The notes under the pieces: model-generated
What the model was told of the DNA's origin: nothing
The model's database searches: none
What the model saw: only the letters and a program-made list of their open reading frames with translations
NCBI GenBank assembly: GCA_025349905.2
Contig: MU624552.1
Coordinates: 6,918 to 64,306 of the forward strand
Origin: Blastocladiella britannica
Taxonomy: Eukaryota > Blastocladiomycota > Blastocladiomycetes > Blastocladiales > Blastocladiaceae
DNA: 57,389 nt
Direction of reading: 5' to 3'
Shown here: piece by piece, positions 34,575 to 43,964 of the stretch
Position numbering within the stretch: position 1 is the stretch's first letter
How the letters are laid out: every line of letters begins with the position of its first letter
Program-made: the position numbers and the translations under genes

Positions 34575-37367
34575 ATGGAATCCCTCAAGACCTTGCAGGA
34601 CCTCGAGGCCGCCGGCACCAAGCTTCACACGCCGTTTCTCAAGCACATTTTCCGCGACTTTTCGCCCATCTCTTCCCCGCACTTACAACACGCCATTGTC
34701 GCCTACCACCCGCGCGATCGCCTCGAGGAAGTGCTCGACTTTCGAGCCGCGTACCACCAATTTGCCGATTGGCTCTTTGGCTGGAATGTCTCCGAGCTGG
34801 CCGCCTCTGCCGCCGCATCTCGCCGAAACACACCTGGCGCTGGTCCCGGTGCTGCTGGGGGAGGAGCGGGCCCACCACCCTCGTTACCAGGTGGACCAGG
34901 TGGCATGGCGTCATCGGGATCGACCGAAATGGGAAATGGAGTGCGTGGGAATGCGGGCGATCCGCTGTACACGGTGCACCGAGTGCCGCGCAACATTGAT
35001 CTGGACGATCCGACCGAGCGGCTCGAGTGCACGCGGCTGCTCGAGACGTTCCAGACCCAGTACTCGATGGGCGTTCGCCATCTTCGCCGCGCCGTGATCC
35101 ACCTCGAAGAACGATTGCCCCTTGTCGGTAAAAATATCGCACTGATCGGTGCCGCGGGAGACGATGGGCCTGGCGACAATGAGGACGAGCATGCGGTATG
35201 GGGCGACGCTGCCAATGCGGCCGGTGGCGGCGCGATCGCGCTGGACGGCTCTTCGCCATCCGGCGGTGGTAAGGCTCCTTCTGCTGCCGTCAAGAAACCA
35301 TCAATCAGTACAGCAGCAGCAGCAGCAGCCGCTGGCATGCCCTCGAGCGCAGCGACCAACATTGACGCGACCGACTTGGCGATCGACGCACTCCTGCAGT
35401 CCGTTGCCGACACACTGGCCGAGCCGCCGACGCGGGCCGAGCGTATGCAAGCCGAGTCGTCCGCAAGTCTCGCCTCGTCGGCAGTGGGGTCGGCCGGCGG
35501 CGCCGCTGGCCGCCACGCCACCTCGCTTGCACACCACACCGCAGGCAAGCGAACAGGAGGAGCAGGAGGCTTCCCACCGACGTCGTCGTCGCGCCGCGGA
35601 TCCAACCCGGCACTGGGATCGGCAAGGGCTAAAGTGCCACTGATCACTGGCGCGTCGCGGCGCGGCTCGGGTTTGACGACCCCACTCCCGGAAATTCCCA
35701 ACAGCTCCGCCAAGTCCTCGGCAGGCGGATCGGGCCGCAGAACGAGCATCTCTGGTGGCGTGGGACGCGAGCCCCGTCCAGCGTCTTCGTCTTCGGCAAG
35801 TGGGTCCGCACAGGGCTCGCGCCAGTCGTCGCCCGAGCACGCCCCTCCCACTGGAGCGGCGGTATCTCCTGCTCCACCAACAGCCGGTACTGCAGCGCCA
35901 TCTGCTACCACAGCCCTGACGGCACCGAGGCGGCCGCCATCTCCGCCCAGAGCCGAAGCAGCGCAAATGACGCTGACCGAGGCGCAGATCCTGCAGCAAG
36001 ACATTGACGCGCTGTACTTGGACGTATCCATGACCCTCGACCTGTACTTGGCGACTTCGGTGGCCGCGGTGGTGGTACTGTCGTTTGCCGAGCTCATGAA
36101 CGACAAGCCGCTGTACACCAAGTACGCGGCGCACACGCACGCGCTGGCCATGCAGCTGGTGGCAACCGCTGTGCGCGCCACCTGGGACTTGACACGGCGC
36201 GCGGCGCCCGCGTGTGGGCAACCAGTCCCCGCCGCGGCGCAGCTGTGCGATCTGACGCACCTGCGCAACATTCTTATGGGCGTGCTGAAGACTCGCAGTT
36301 ACAAGCCGGGCGAGGCAACGTTCCTGGCACTCTCGCGGCTCACTGACAAGTTGCACGTGCTGCATGGAGTGCTGGTCGGCGTGGACGTGTTCCTGTTCCC
36401 AATGGTGTGCGCGGCGCATCCAAGGCTGATCCCACCACCCATCGGCGCCGCTTCGGCGGTGTGGGTATCGAGCGGCGGTGGGGGTGCGGGCAGCGCGTGC
36501 GGGGTGAAAGCGCTGTGGCCTACCACGTTCGACAACAACGTGTGGGCGACGGGCGGGTACGACTGCAAGCTGCGGATCTTTGATATCGCCGAGGGCGTGT
36601 GTCTGGCGCAGTTCTCGGGCCACAAGTCGATCGTGACCGAGGTGCATTTCGTGAAAGCCGACGCGTACCTGGTCAGCTCGTCGTTCGACAAGACCATTAA
36701 AGTGTGGAACGCGCAGACGGCAACGTGTGAGCGCACATTGGTCGGCCACTCGGACGCCATCACCTCGTGCGACGTGAGCCCGCAGGACGCGCGGTACATT
36801 ATCTCTGGATCGCTCGACGGAACGGTACGGCTGTGGGAGTTTGCGACGGGCGAGTGTCTGGCGGTGGTCAAGAAGCACGCGCGGTACGTCAAATGCGTCA
36901 AGTTCTCGCCCGACGGGCGGTACGCGGCGTCGGCGGGGCTCGACCGCCGCGTGTACATCTGGGACGTCAAGATGATGGCGTACTCCAAGTCCATCACCCA
37001 CGTGCGCTGCATCGAGGCCCACGACGACTACATCTTGGCGTTAGACATGGCCCGGCCCGCGTTGCTGGTCACGGTCGCGCGCGACGCGTTCGTGAAACTC
37101 TGGGACTACATGTCGGGCCACTGCATCTACTCGGTATCGCTGTCACCCGCGTGGGCATGTACGGTCGCGTTCGGGACCGACGCCGAGCTGTTTGCGGTCG
37201 GGTGCTTTGACAACTCGGTGCACGTGTTCCGCACCAAGACGGGCGAGCGCGTGCGCATGCTGAAAGTGCTCAACTCGGGCGTGCTTGCGGTCCGGTTCCC
37301 CAAGCGCGGGTACGAGTGCATCATGGTCGGAACCGCCGAGGGATTGGTCCAAAAGCTGCGATTGTAA
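34575..37367 (+). CDS. Seven-blade WD40-repeat protein with novel N-terminal region
   Basis: Intronless gene of 930 residues. Residues 1-75 form a helical region (SLKTLQDLEAAGTKLHTPFLKHIFRDF, then YHQFADWLFGW). Residues 80-160 include a helical CTRLLETFQTQYSMGVRHLRRA segment. Residues 170-470 are Ala/Ser/Gly/Pro-rich and probably disordered. Residues 470-620 are helical with hydrophobic stretches (AAVVVLSFAEL). From about residue 642 to the end I count seven WD40 blades: GYDCKLRIFD, SSFDKTIKVWN, GSLDGTVRLWE, AGLDRRVYIWD, ARDAFVKLWD, GCFDNSVHVFR and the closing GTAEGLVQKLRL. This should fold as one beta-propeller scaffold. I cannot tie the N-terminal region to a named family. The stop codon lies 10 bp from the converging flavin-reductase-like gene. 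Confidence 0.9.
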   Translation: MESLKTLQDLEAAGTKLHTPFLKHIFRDFSPISSPHLQHAIVAYHPRDRLEEVLDFRAAYHQFADWLFGWNVSELAASAAASRRNTPGAGPGAAGGGAGPPPSLPGGPGGMASSGSTEMGNGVRGNAGDPLYTVHRVPRNIDLDDPTERLECTRLLETFQTQYSMGVRHLRRAVIHLEERLPLVGKNIALIGAAGDDGPGDNEDEHAVWGDAANAAGGGAIALDGSSPSGGGKAPSAAVKKPSISTAAAAAAAGMPSSAATNIDATDLAIDALLQSVADTLAEPPTRAERMQAESSASLASSAVGSAGGAAGRHATSLAHHTAGKRTGGAGGFPPTSSSRRGSNPALGSARAKVPLITGASRRGSGLTTPLPEIPNSSAKSSAGGSGRRTSISGGVGREPRPASSSSASGSAQGSRQSSPEHAPPTGAAVSPAPPTAGTAAPSATTALTAPRRPPSPPRAEAAQMTLTEAQILQQDIDALYLDVSMTLDLYLATSVAAVVVLSFAELMNDKPLYTKYAAHTHALAMQLVATAVRATWDLTRRAAPACGQPVPAAAQLCDLTHLRNILMGVLKTRSYKPGEATFLALSRLTDKLHVLHGVLVGVDVFLFPMVCAAHPRLIPPPIGAASAVWVSSGGGGAGSACGVKALWPTTFDNNVWATGGYDCKLRIFDIAEGVCLAQFSGHKSIVTEVHFVKADAYLVSSSFDKTIKVWNAQTATCERTLVGHSDAITSCDVSPQDARYIISGSLDGTVRLWEFATGECLAVVKKHARYVKCVKFSPDGRYAASAGLDRRVYIWDVKMMAYSKSITHVRCIEAHDDYILALDMARPALLVTVARDAFVKLWDYMSGHCIYSVSLSPAWACTVAFGTDAELFAVGCFDNSVHVFRTKTGERVRMLKVLNSGVLAVRFPKRGYECIMVGTAEGLVQKLRL

Positions 37368-37371
37368 TACA

Positions 37372-37382
37372 TTTTATTTATT
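37372..37382 (-). terminator. Overlapping AATAAA poly(A)-signal-like motifs
   Basis: On the minus strand two AATAAA motifs overlap the TAA stop of the flavin-reductase-like gene (37378-37380). The same 10-bp gap follows the WD40 stop on the plus strand. Their use as real signals is inference. Confidence 0.35.
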
Positions 37383-38055
37383 GCTTCCCATTGATGGTGG
37401 CAGGTGCTGGTGGTACAGTATTGGTTGCTGGTGCTGTCGGCGGAGGGCCAAAGGTCTCCTCGGCAGTAGTGGTGTACTCGCGGTTTACGTACAGCAGCGG
37501 CTTCTTGTTTCCACTACTCTTGGTACTGGCGTTATCCAGAGCGCGCACTACCCGGCCAAACCACAGCGTGTGGTCGCCCACAGCCACGGGCGCTCCCGGT
37601 TCAAGCACGCACTCGAGGACCGCCAGACAGTCGCCCAGTACAGGGACAGCGCGATCGGGCGCGATCCAGTCCACGACATTGACCCCGTCCAAGTCAGTCT
37701 GTGTCGCCGGGTCGGCGAACCGTACTGACAGCTCGGCCTGGTCGTGTGCCAGCAGGTGCAGTGCGAACGCGCGGTCGGGCCGCGATGCGAGCGCGTCGCC
37801 AAACCGCGACGGGTGCCGCAGCGCAAACGATACGATGGGTGGGGACAGCGACACGGACGTGAAGCTCGAGATGGTGGCTAGCCGGTGCCGCGGTCCACTC
37901 GTTGGCCTTTCGGCGGCCCATGCGGTGGACAGCACGCAAACTGGGAACGCTTGCCGGCGCATGGCTGCGCGAAAGGCGGTGGACGCGTCGCCACCATTTG
38001 CTGCCGCACTTGTCGTCAATGCCCGTCGGAGTGCTCTTGCCAGTGTCAGGCTCAT
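37378..38055 (-). CDS. Flavin-reductase-like (FMN-binding split-barrel) protein, probably mitochondrial
   Basis: Intronless, 225 residues. The N-terminus (MSLTLARALRRALTTSAAA) is a typical amphipathic basic mitochondrial targeting peptide. The body fits the DIM6/NTAB flavin-reductase-like family: FRAAMRRQAFPVCVLST, then ATISSFTSVSLSPPIVSFALR (FMN-phosphate-binding loop and strand), AFALHLLAHDQAELSVRFA, CVLEPGAPVAVGDHTLWFGRV and PLLYVNREYTTT near the end. The order and spacing are the family's usual ones. Such proteins bind FMN and often act as NAD(P)H:flavin oxidoreductases; the physiological partner is unknown. The last 30 residues are Pro/Thr/Ala-rich and probably disordered. Confidence 0.87.
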   Translation of the reverse strand: MSLTLARALRRALTTSAAANGGDASTAFRAAMRRQAFPVCVLSTAWAAERPTSGPRHRLATISSFTSVSLSPPIVSFALRHPSRFGDALASRPDRAFALHLLAHDQAELSVRFADPATQTDLDGVNVVDWIAPDRAVPVLGDCLAVLECVLEPGAPVAVGDHTLWFGRVVRALDNASTKSSGNKKPLLYVNREYTTTAEETFGPPPTAPATNTVPPAPATINGKQ

Positions 38056-38262
38056 ATTTATTTGTATTTTTACGCGTTTAAAAGAGATACTCGATGGGAA
38101 ATTTTATACTGATGAATTGGGAAATGCACAGTCAGTTCTTTGAGCCCGTACCTCGCCGGATTGCGGGGTACGACGATCGGACCTTCATGACAAAACAAGG
38201 GTTTCTTCTCCTTTTCCCTGTTTCCCTTTCGCACCCTCGTATCCCAAATAATATTCAATACA

Positions 38263-39468
38263 ATGCCCGCCAATACTATCGCCGCGCCCGTGTTGCGTTC
38301 GGCCGGTATGCACGGTTTACACAGATTTAGCTCCATGGATCTAACACTATCAGTACTTTAGTCTCGGCACTATGGAAGCAGCCAGCGGCCCACACGATCC
38401 CAACCCTCGCCACCATTGCCCTCGACACTGACACCACCGTTTCCACTGATTCTAATATCTGGATCACGAGTCTGCCGCGCGGTAGGTTCATTTTTTTCTA
38501 ATTTCGTTCTCGTAAAAACTCAATGAATAAATGAAATGTAAGGCGCGTACTCGAGTGCGCGTACGGTCGGCATGACCCATATTCTCGAGTTCTCGAGCCA
38601 CGTCGGGCGCACCGCATCGTCGTTGGCGCAAATGGTCTCCTCCTCCTCGAATGGTAGTGATCGGAAAGAGCCACTCGCATGGCCCGCGACCGATCCCGCA
38701 CACCTGGCAACGGTGCTGCGTCCCCTAGCCGCGGCTGCTCTCGCCCAGTACTACAAGTCCAACAACCTTCATGTTCCACCCAACCCAATCAGCAGTAACC
38801 CCAATGGCATCAGCGGCGGCAGGGGATCGCCCAACGATTCCGCGTGCGAAGAGACTAAAGTAACGTGGCTGGTCTCGACCGACGCCGCGACTGTGGCCGT
38901 GCACTGCGCGCCGCTGCATGCGCCAGGGGTTGGGGAGCACTCGGCGCTGGTCGCCGGAGCCCCACGTGCTCTCGCGGGCGCCAAGGACTCGCAGTGGGTG
39001 CACGATCGGGCGGCGCTGGCCTCTGTGCTCGCCACGGGCGGGTACAACGAAGTGCTGCTGGCGTCTCCGGCCGAAGCTCCCGCGCGCGTGTACGAGGGTC
39101 TGTCGAGCAATGCTTTTGCTTTGGTATCGACTGATAGTGGTGTTGAATTGCACACGGCCCCACTGGAAGACGTGCTCACGGGTACCATCCTGAAGATTGT
39201 GCTGGACGTGGCCCGCGAAATGCAGCTGCCGGTGGTGTTTGCGCACCCGGACGCCAGCGTCGAAGGGTGCAAGCGGTGGGTGGCCGCGTTTGTGACTAGC
39301 ACGTCGCGGCTCGTGTGTCCGCTGGCCCGGATCGATTTTGCGCCGGTCGCTGGCTCTCCAACGACTCGCCCGTCTTTCAAACTCGACGCTCATCACCCGA
39401 TCGTCGAGGAAATTGTGCGGCGCGTTGACGCCGAGGTATGGAAGCGTGCGCTGCTCATTATGGAATAA
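38263..39468 (+). CDS. Class IV PLP-dependent aminotransferase-like protein
   Basis: Exons 38263-38305, 38362-38481 and 38543-39468, 362 residues. Recognisable elements are IWITSLPRGAYSSARTV, THILEFSSHVGRTASSL (helix near the cofactor), AKDSQWVHDRAAL (the Lys is in the place expected for PLP attachment), YNEVLLAS, VYEGLSSNAFAL (phosphate-binding EGxSSN motif), GTILKIVLDVAREMQLPVV and AAFVTSTSRLVCPLARI. The order matches the BCAT/D-amino-acid aminotransferase fold, and specifically the divergent eukaryotic class IV proteins found in plants and fungi, whose substrates are uncertain. A Ser/Asn/Gly-rich insert lies near residues 150-165. The N-terminus (MPANTIAAPVLRSAVSALWK) may target mitochondria. 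An AATAAA overlaps the stop codon (39464-39469). Confidence 0.82.
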
Positions 39469-40171
39469 AATGAATGTATTACTTGCACTACACGGCTGCT
39501 CAATGAACACGTGGACTTCCAGTTCGAATGGGCTCAACTGAGTCACAAACTCAGTGGAAAAAACAGAGGGGGATCTTGGACAAGTTTTGACGGCATTCCG
39601 AATCGAGTGGAAAGATTCCGACATTCCGGTACTTGACTTTTTTGCGGGGAATCAAAACTACATTCAACAATGGTGAGCATAACAAAAACAAGAATCGGTG
39701 TCTGGATCCTTCGTTGGCCTCACTGGGCTCCTCAAGGATCGGTACAAAAGAGCCTCTCCTTTTCCCAAGTTTTCTTATGTGGCCAACAAGTCCCGGATGA
39801 TTCCAAGTGTTGACTCTGATTTACCGTCTCCACTCACATGAAAGAATTCTTTTGGAAATATTGGATCCGAGTACTGGAGCTGGAAAGGTGGGATATCGGA
39901 ATGGCAGTGGAAACCCACGCTGGATATCCTATTACTGGATCAAAAAAAAAAAAAAAATGCCAATGTAAGAGCTGACAGAAATATCGACGAGAAAACAGGA
40001 CTGGTTTGACATTGGTAAGAAGATGAGAGTTGGAATTCGGATGGAAGGATAGGGACTCGGGAATTCCATGCAAAGTAAATCGTTCTCCGATGTCTATGGC
40101 AGGCCAGCTCGGAATTCCATCTCCAAAACCGTGTTCAGTGCGCAGCCGTGTACTGACATGCTCATCCTTTT
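39469..40171. other. 703-bp gap between convergent genes, no gene recognised
   Basis: This is the longest gene-free stretch in the window and the only wide gap between convergent genes. Composition is more balanced than in exons. It contains several scattered copies of short words such as GGAATTCC/GATTCCGA and a 15-base A run near 39942. No frame on either strand has the codon style of neighbouring genes, and I could not fold a tRNA by eye. It may hold long 3' UTRs, an unannotated ncRNA or decayed sequence. Confidence 0.45.
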
Positions 40172-43100
40172 TTAATTTGCAATAACGGCCAGGACGGCCG
40201 TGCACCGCACGCAAACCGCGTCGGCGGCTGGCGCTGTAAACTGCCAGCACCGCGGGCACTTGTGGCCCTGGGCTGGCCGCGCAGTCACCGTCACCGACCC
40301 GAGTCCAGCCACCTGCACCACCTCCGACGCCGATGGCGACGACTCGGTCGAAAGCGTGGGCAGCTCGGCCGCCACGTGAGCGCGCGAGACCACCGTCAGC
40401 GCCTGCAGTGTGTGCGCGTAGGGACCCATGAACGCCACCACAGCCGGATCGGTCGACGTCACATACAGATCGGCCTCCAAGTTGGCGCGGATAGCTCTGG
40501 ATTATCCAATTATCCACGGTTTGGTCAGACCCAATGAAAAAAAAAATGAAGAAAAAAAGACGCACTTTTCACGACGCAGGCTCTCGAGCGCCTGGTTGGC
40601 GGCATCGCGCACGGCCATGCATTTTTCGAGGTCGGCCATCAGCGCGTCGTCCTTCCACGCGGCCGGAGCAGAGCGGTACCGGCGACCAGCAAAGTACCCA
40701 GCGTCACCACCCGCGGTGCCCACGACATGTGCGCCGTGGTCGTACACCTCCTCGGCCAGCAGCGGCACCAGCGGCGCAAACGTCTGCGTGTAAAACTCGA
40801 GCACCTGCGCCAGCGTGTACTGCGCTGCCAGGCGGCTGGGGGACCCGACGGGCTCGGCGTACAGCCGGTCCTTGATGGCCTCAAAGTACACGGCCGACAG
40901 CGTGGCGTTGGAGAACACGCCGAGCGCCTGCACGACCTTGGCGAACGAGTACTGCGCGTACGCGTCGTCGGCGACCGTTGCCAGCTCGCTGACGCGGTGC
41001 AGGACGTACCGGTCGACGGGTTCCAGCGCCACCGCGGGCGCGTCAAGGGGCGCCACGTACCCGTCCAGGTTGCCGAGCAGGAACCGCACCGTGTTGCGCA
41101 GCTTGCGCGCCGCGTCCACCGCCGTGCCCAGGACCGTCGGGCCCAGCGCCACATCGCGCGTGTACTCGCACATGCTCACCCACATGCGCAGGCCGTCGAC
41201 GCCGCACGCCGGATGCGCCTTCTTGTTGTCGCCGCCATGCACAATCTGGGTGGCAGTGATGGTGTTGCCCAGCGACTTGGACATCTTTTGCTTGTTCTCG
41301 TCCACCACAAAGCCGTGCGTCAGGATCGTGCGGTACGGAGCCTTTTCGCGGACGGCAACTACGTTTTATGGTACATAAGTTGATATGTTACAGTAAAAAT
41401 AAATAAAAAATTGGACATACCACTGGTAAGGAGCGACGATTGGAACCAGCCCCGATGCTGATCAGAGCCCTCAAGGTACATATCTGCGACCTGCTCGGTC
41501 GCCGGATCCAGTACGGACGCCCAACTGGACCCAGAATCGAACCACACGTCCAGCGTGTCGCGTCCTCGGACCCATAGCGCTCGCTCGGCCGCTGGTACGC
41601 TCGGCGGCACAAACAGCTCGTCGGCGTCGGGCCGCCACCACGCGTCGGTGCCCTGGTCCTTGAGAATGTCCGCCACGTGCCGCACCGACTCGGTTGTCAG
41701 CAGCGCCTCGCCCGTCTCGCGGTGGAACAGCGCCGGGATCGGGACGCCCCAAGCGCGCTGGCGCGAGACACACCACTCGGCGCGGTCGCTCACGTACGAT
41801 TGGAGACGCGCACGGCCCGCATTGGGGACCATGGCCACTTGCTCCAGCGCCGACAGAGCCGCCGGACGAAGCGTGTCGAGACGCGCAAACCACTGCTGGG
41901 TCGAGCGCACCAGCACGGGCGTCTTGTACCGCCAGTCGTACGGGAACTTGTGCACGTACGTGCTCTTGTGCACCAGCAGCGCGCGCGATGCCAGGTCCAC
42001 CAGGACCGCCTTGGTGCCGGCAGTCTGCACCGCGAGGCCGCGCAAAAACTCGGGCACGGTCGCGTCAAACAGTCCGGCGTCGTCCACTACATTTTATTAA
42101 TCGACGTTGTGAGTCTATATCAGTGCATCACAGAAAATATGAATGTATACCAGGAGAAACGGCAACAAGGCCCTCCTTGACACCCACGCCGTAATCCTCG
42201 TGACCGTGGCCAGGCGCAGTGTGGACAATTCCGGTACCGGCGTCGGAGGTGACGTGATCGGCAAACACGACGGGCCGCGGGTGAGCAGTCTCGTCCACGC
42301 CATCGACCTGGTAGAGCCCCTGGTAAGTGGCACCCACGAGATCGGCACCCGTGCCGGTAGCCACCACCTCGTGGTTGGCGGGGAGCACGCCAGCGGCAAC
42401 GAGCGCCTCGACACGCGCCTGCGCCACTACCAGCACCTTGGCAGCGGCGTCGGCAGCGGCATCGGGCGAGCGAACCGCCACGTAGTCCAGGGTGCGAGCC
42501 ACGGCCGCAGCCATGTTGGCGGGCAGCGTCCAAGGGGTAGTGGTCCACACCAGCAGCGACGCGGCGGTCGGGTTCTTGGCCAACCACGTAGCCAGGGACG
42601 ACGACGAAGCGGTCTTGAGAGCGGCCGAGACCATTGGCAGTGCGACGTACGCGGCCGTGGACCGGTGGTCTTCCTTGTACTCGAGCTCGGCCTCAGCCAG
42701 CGCCGACTTTGCGGCGGGTGACCAGTACACGGGCTTGCGCGCGCGCACCATGAGTCCCGCGGCGACCATGCCGTTGAACACGTCGAGCTGGCGGGCCACG
42801 TACTCGGGCTCGAGCGTGCGGTAGGGCTTGTCCCAGTCGGCCATGACCGCGAGCTCCATAAAGTCCTTCTTCTGGGACTCGACCACGTCCAGGGCCAGCG
42901 CGCGGGCGGCGGCGCGGATCTCGTGGGCCGAAAGCGACGCCGGGTCGCGGCCTTGCTTCTGCGCGGCTTGCACGGCCTTGAGCTCGATCGGAAGGCCGTG
43001 GCAGTCCCAGCCGGGAACGAAGTGCACGCGGCGGCCGCGCAGCAGCTGGTGCCGCACCACCACGTCCTTGAGCACCTTGTTGAGCGCGTGGCCCGCGTGC

Positions 43101-43399
43101 AGAGAACCATTGGCGTAGGGGGGGCCGTCGTGCAGGACATAGTCCGCTGAAGAATCATTTGCAGCGACACGCGACGCGTCGGCGCGCTGGTGCGCGTACA
43201 GACCAGTCGAGGTGCGTTTGGTGAGCAGAGCGCGTGCGGCCGCGTCGGGGCGCATCGGGAATGCGGTGGACGGCAGACGGAGCGTGTGCTCGTACGGTGA
43301 CTTTGGGGCGACGGCGGCACTGGCGGCCTTCTTGCCGGCCTTTTTGGCGGCGCGGTTGGACTGAGCGGGGGCGGGGGCAATGGGAGTGGTGGTAGACAT
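40172..43399 (-). CDS. IARS2: Isoleucyl-tRNA synthetase, bacterial/mitochondrial type
   Basis: Four exons (43399-42151, 42086-41421, 41358-40566, 40496-40172) join to about 1,010 residues, the usual size of bacterial and organellar IleRS. It charges tRNA-Ile and edits valine. Visible motifs: DGPPYANGSLHAGHALNKVLKD (HIGH motif as HAGH), PGWDCHGLPIE, the CP1 editing-domain segments LVWTTTPWTLPAN and GTGIVHTAPGHGHEDY, GVPIPALFH, DVWFDSGSSW, EGSDQHRGWFQSSL and KMSKSLGN. The C-terminus carries a CPRCW...CVRC zinc ribbon, typical of bacterial-type IleRS and absent from the cytosolic eukaryotic enzyme. The Ala/Lys-rich N-terminus (AAKKAGKKAASAAV) may be an import signal. A mitochondrial role is inferred from this type. 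Confidence 0.95.
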
Positions 43400-43964
43400 G
43401 TTTTTTGCAAAGCTGAGAAGTATTCTTGGTTGGTGGGAGAAGAGGCGACGGGGGACGACGATCATTTTTAGCCCGATGAAGTACTTGGCGGCCGAGGTCC
43501 CGTCCGTTGTCTTTATACAACGCAAAAAAAAAACGACTGGCCCTCACGTGTGGCCAAGAGTCGTCAAACGTCGCCGTTTTTTTTCTGCCACTCATGCCCA
43601 CGTTTGACTTGGCGGCGGCGATTGCCGGGTCCAAAACTTGTAGGTCAGCAAAAAAGCGAAGTGAAAGAATCGGATCCAGGATGATTTCCCATTACTCTCA
43701 TTTCCCAATTACTATATACTTCTACATCGGGATACTTTCAGATTCGTTCGCTCTCTTCCGCACTCCATTTGGATTTTGGAAGAGGTGTGAGCCTCCCATA
43801 TACCAGTGCAAACATACAGGAAAATATTTACACTACCACAGCCATCCTGCACCGCTGGAAACAAGTATAAACAATAACGGCTGATCCGGTATTGATACTC
43901 TCTCCCTTCGCCAACGAGTCAAAGATCACTCACAGCGCTGTGCTGTAACAGAAGGAATATACAC
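43400..43964. promoter_or_regulatory. Divergent promoter region of IleRS and adenylyl cyclase
   Basis: 565-bp spacer between two divergent start codons. No frame is supported. The cyclase-proximal half is pyrimidine-rich. TATAAA at 43866-43871 lies about 95 bp before the cyclase ATG and is a possible TATA element. Confidence 0.5.

Noticed and set aside
34213..35097. 294-residue + strand frame overlapping the WD40 start
   Set aside because: Out of frame with the WD40 ORF, runs through the promoter region and has no conserved sequence.
35301..37022. 573-residue minus-strand open frame over the WD40 gene
   Set aside because: Antisense shadow of a clear seven-blade WD40 coding frame.
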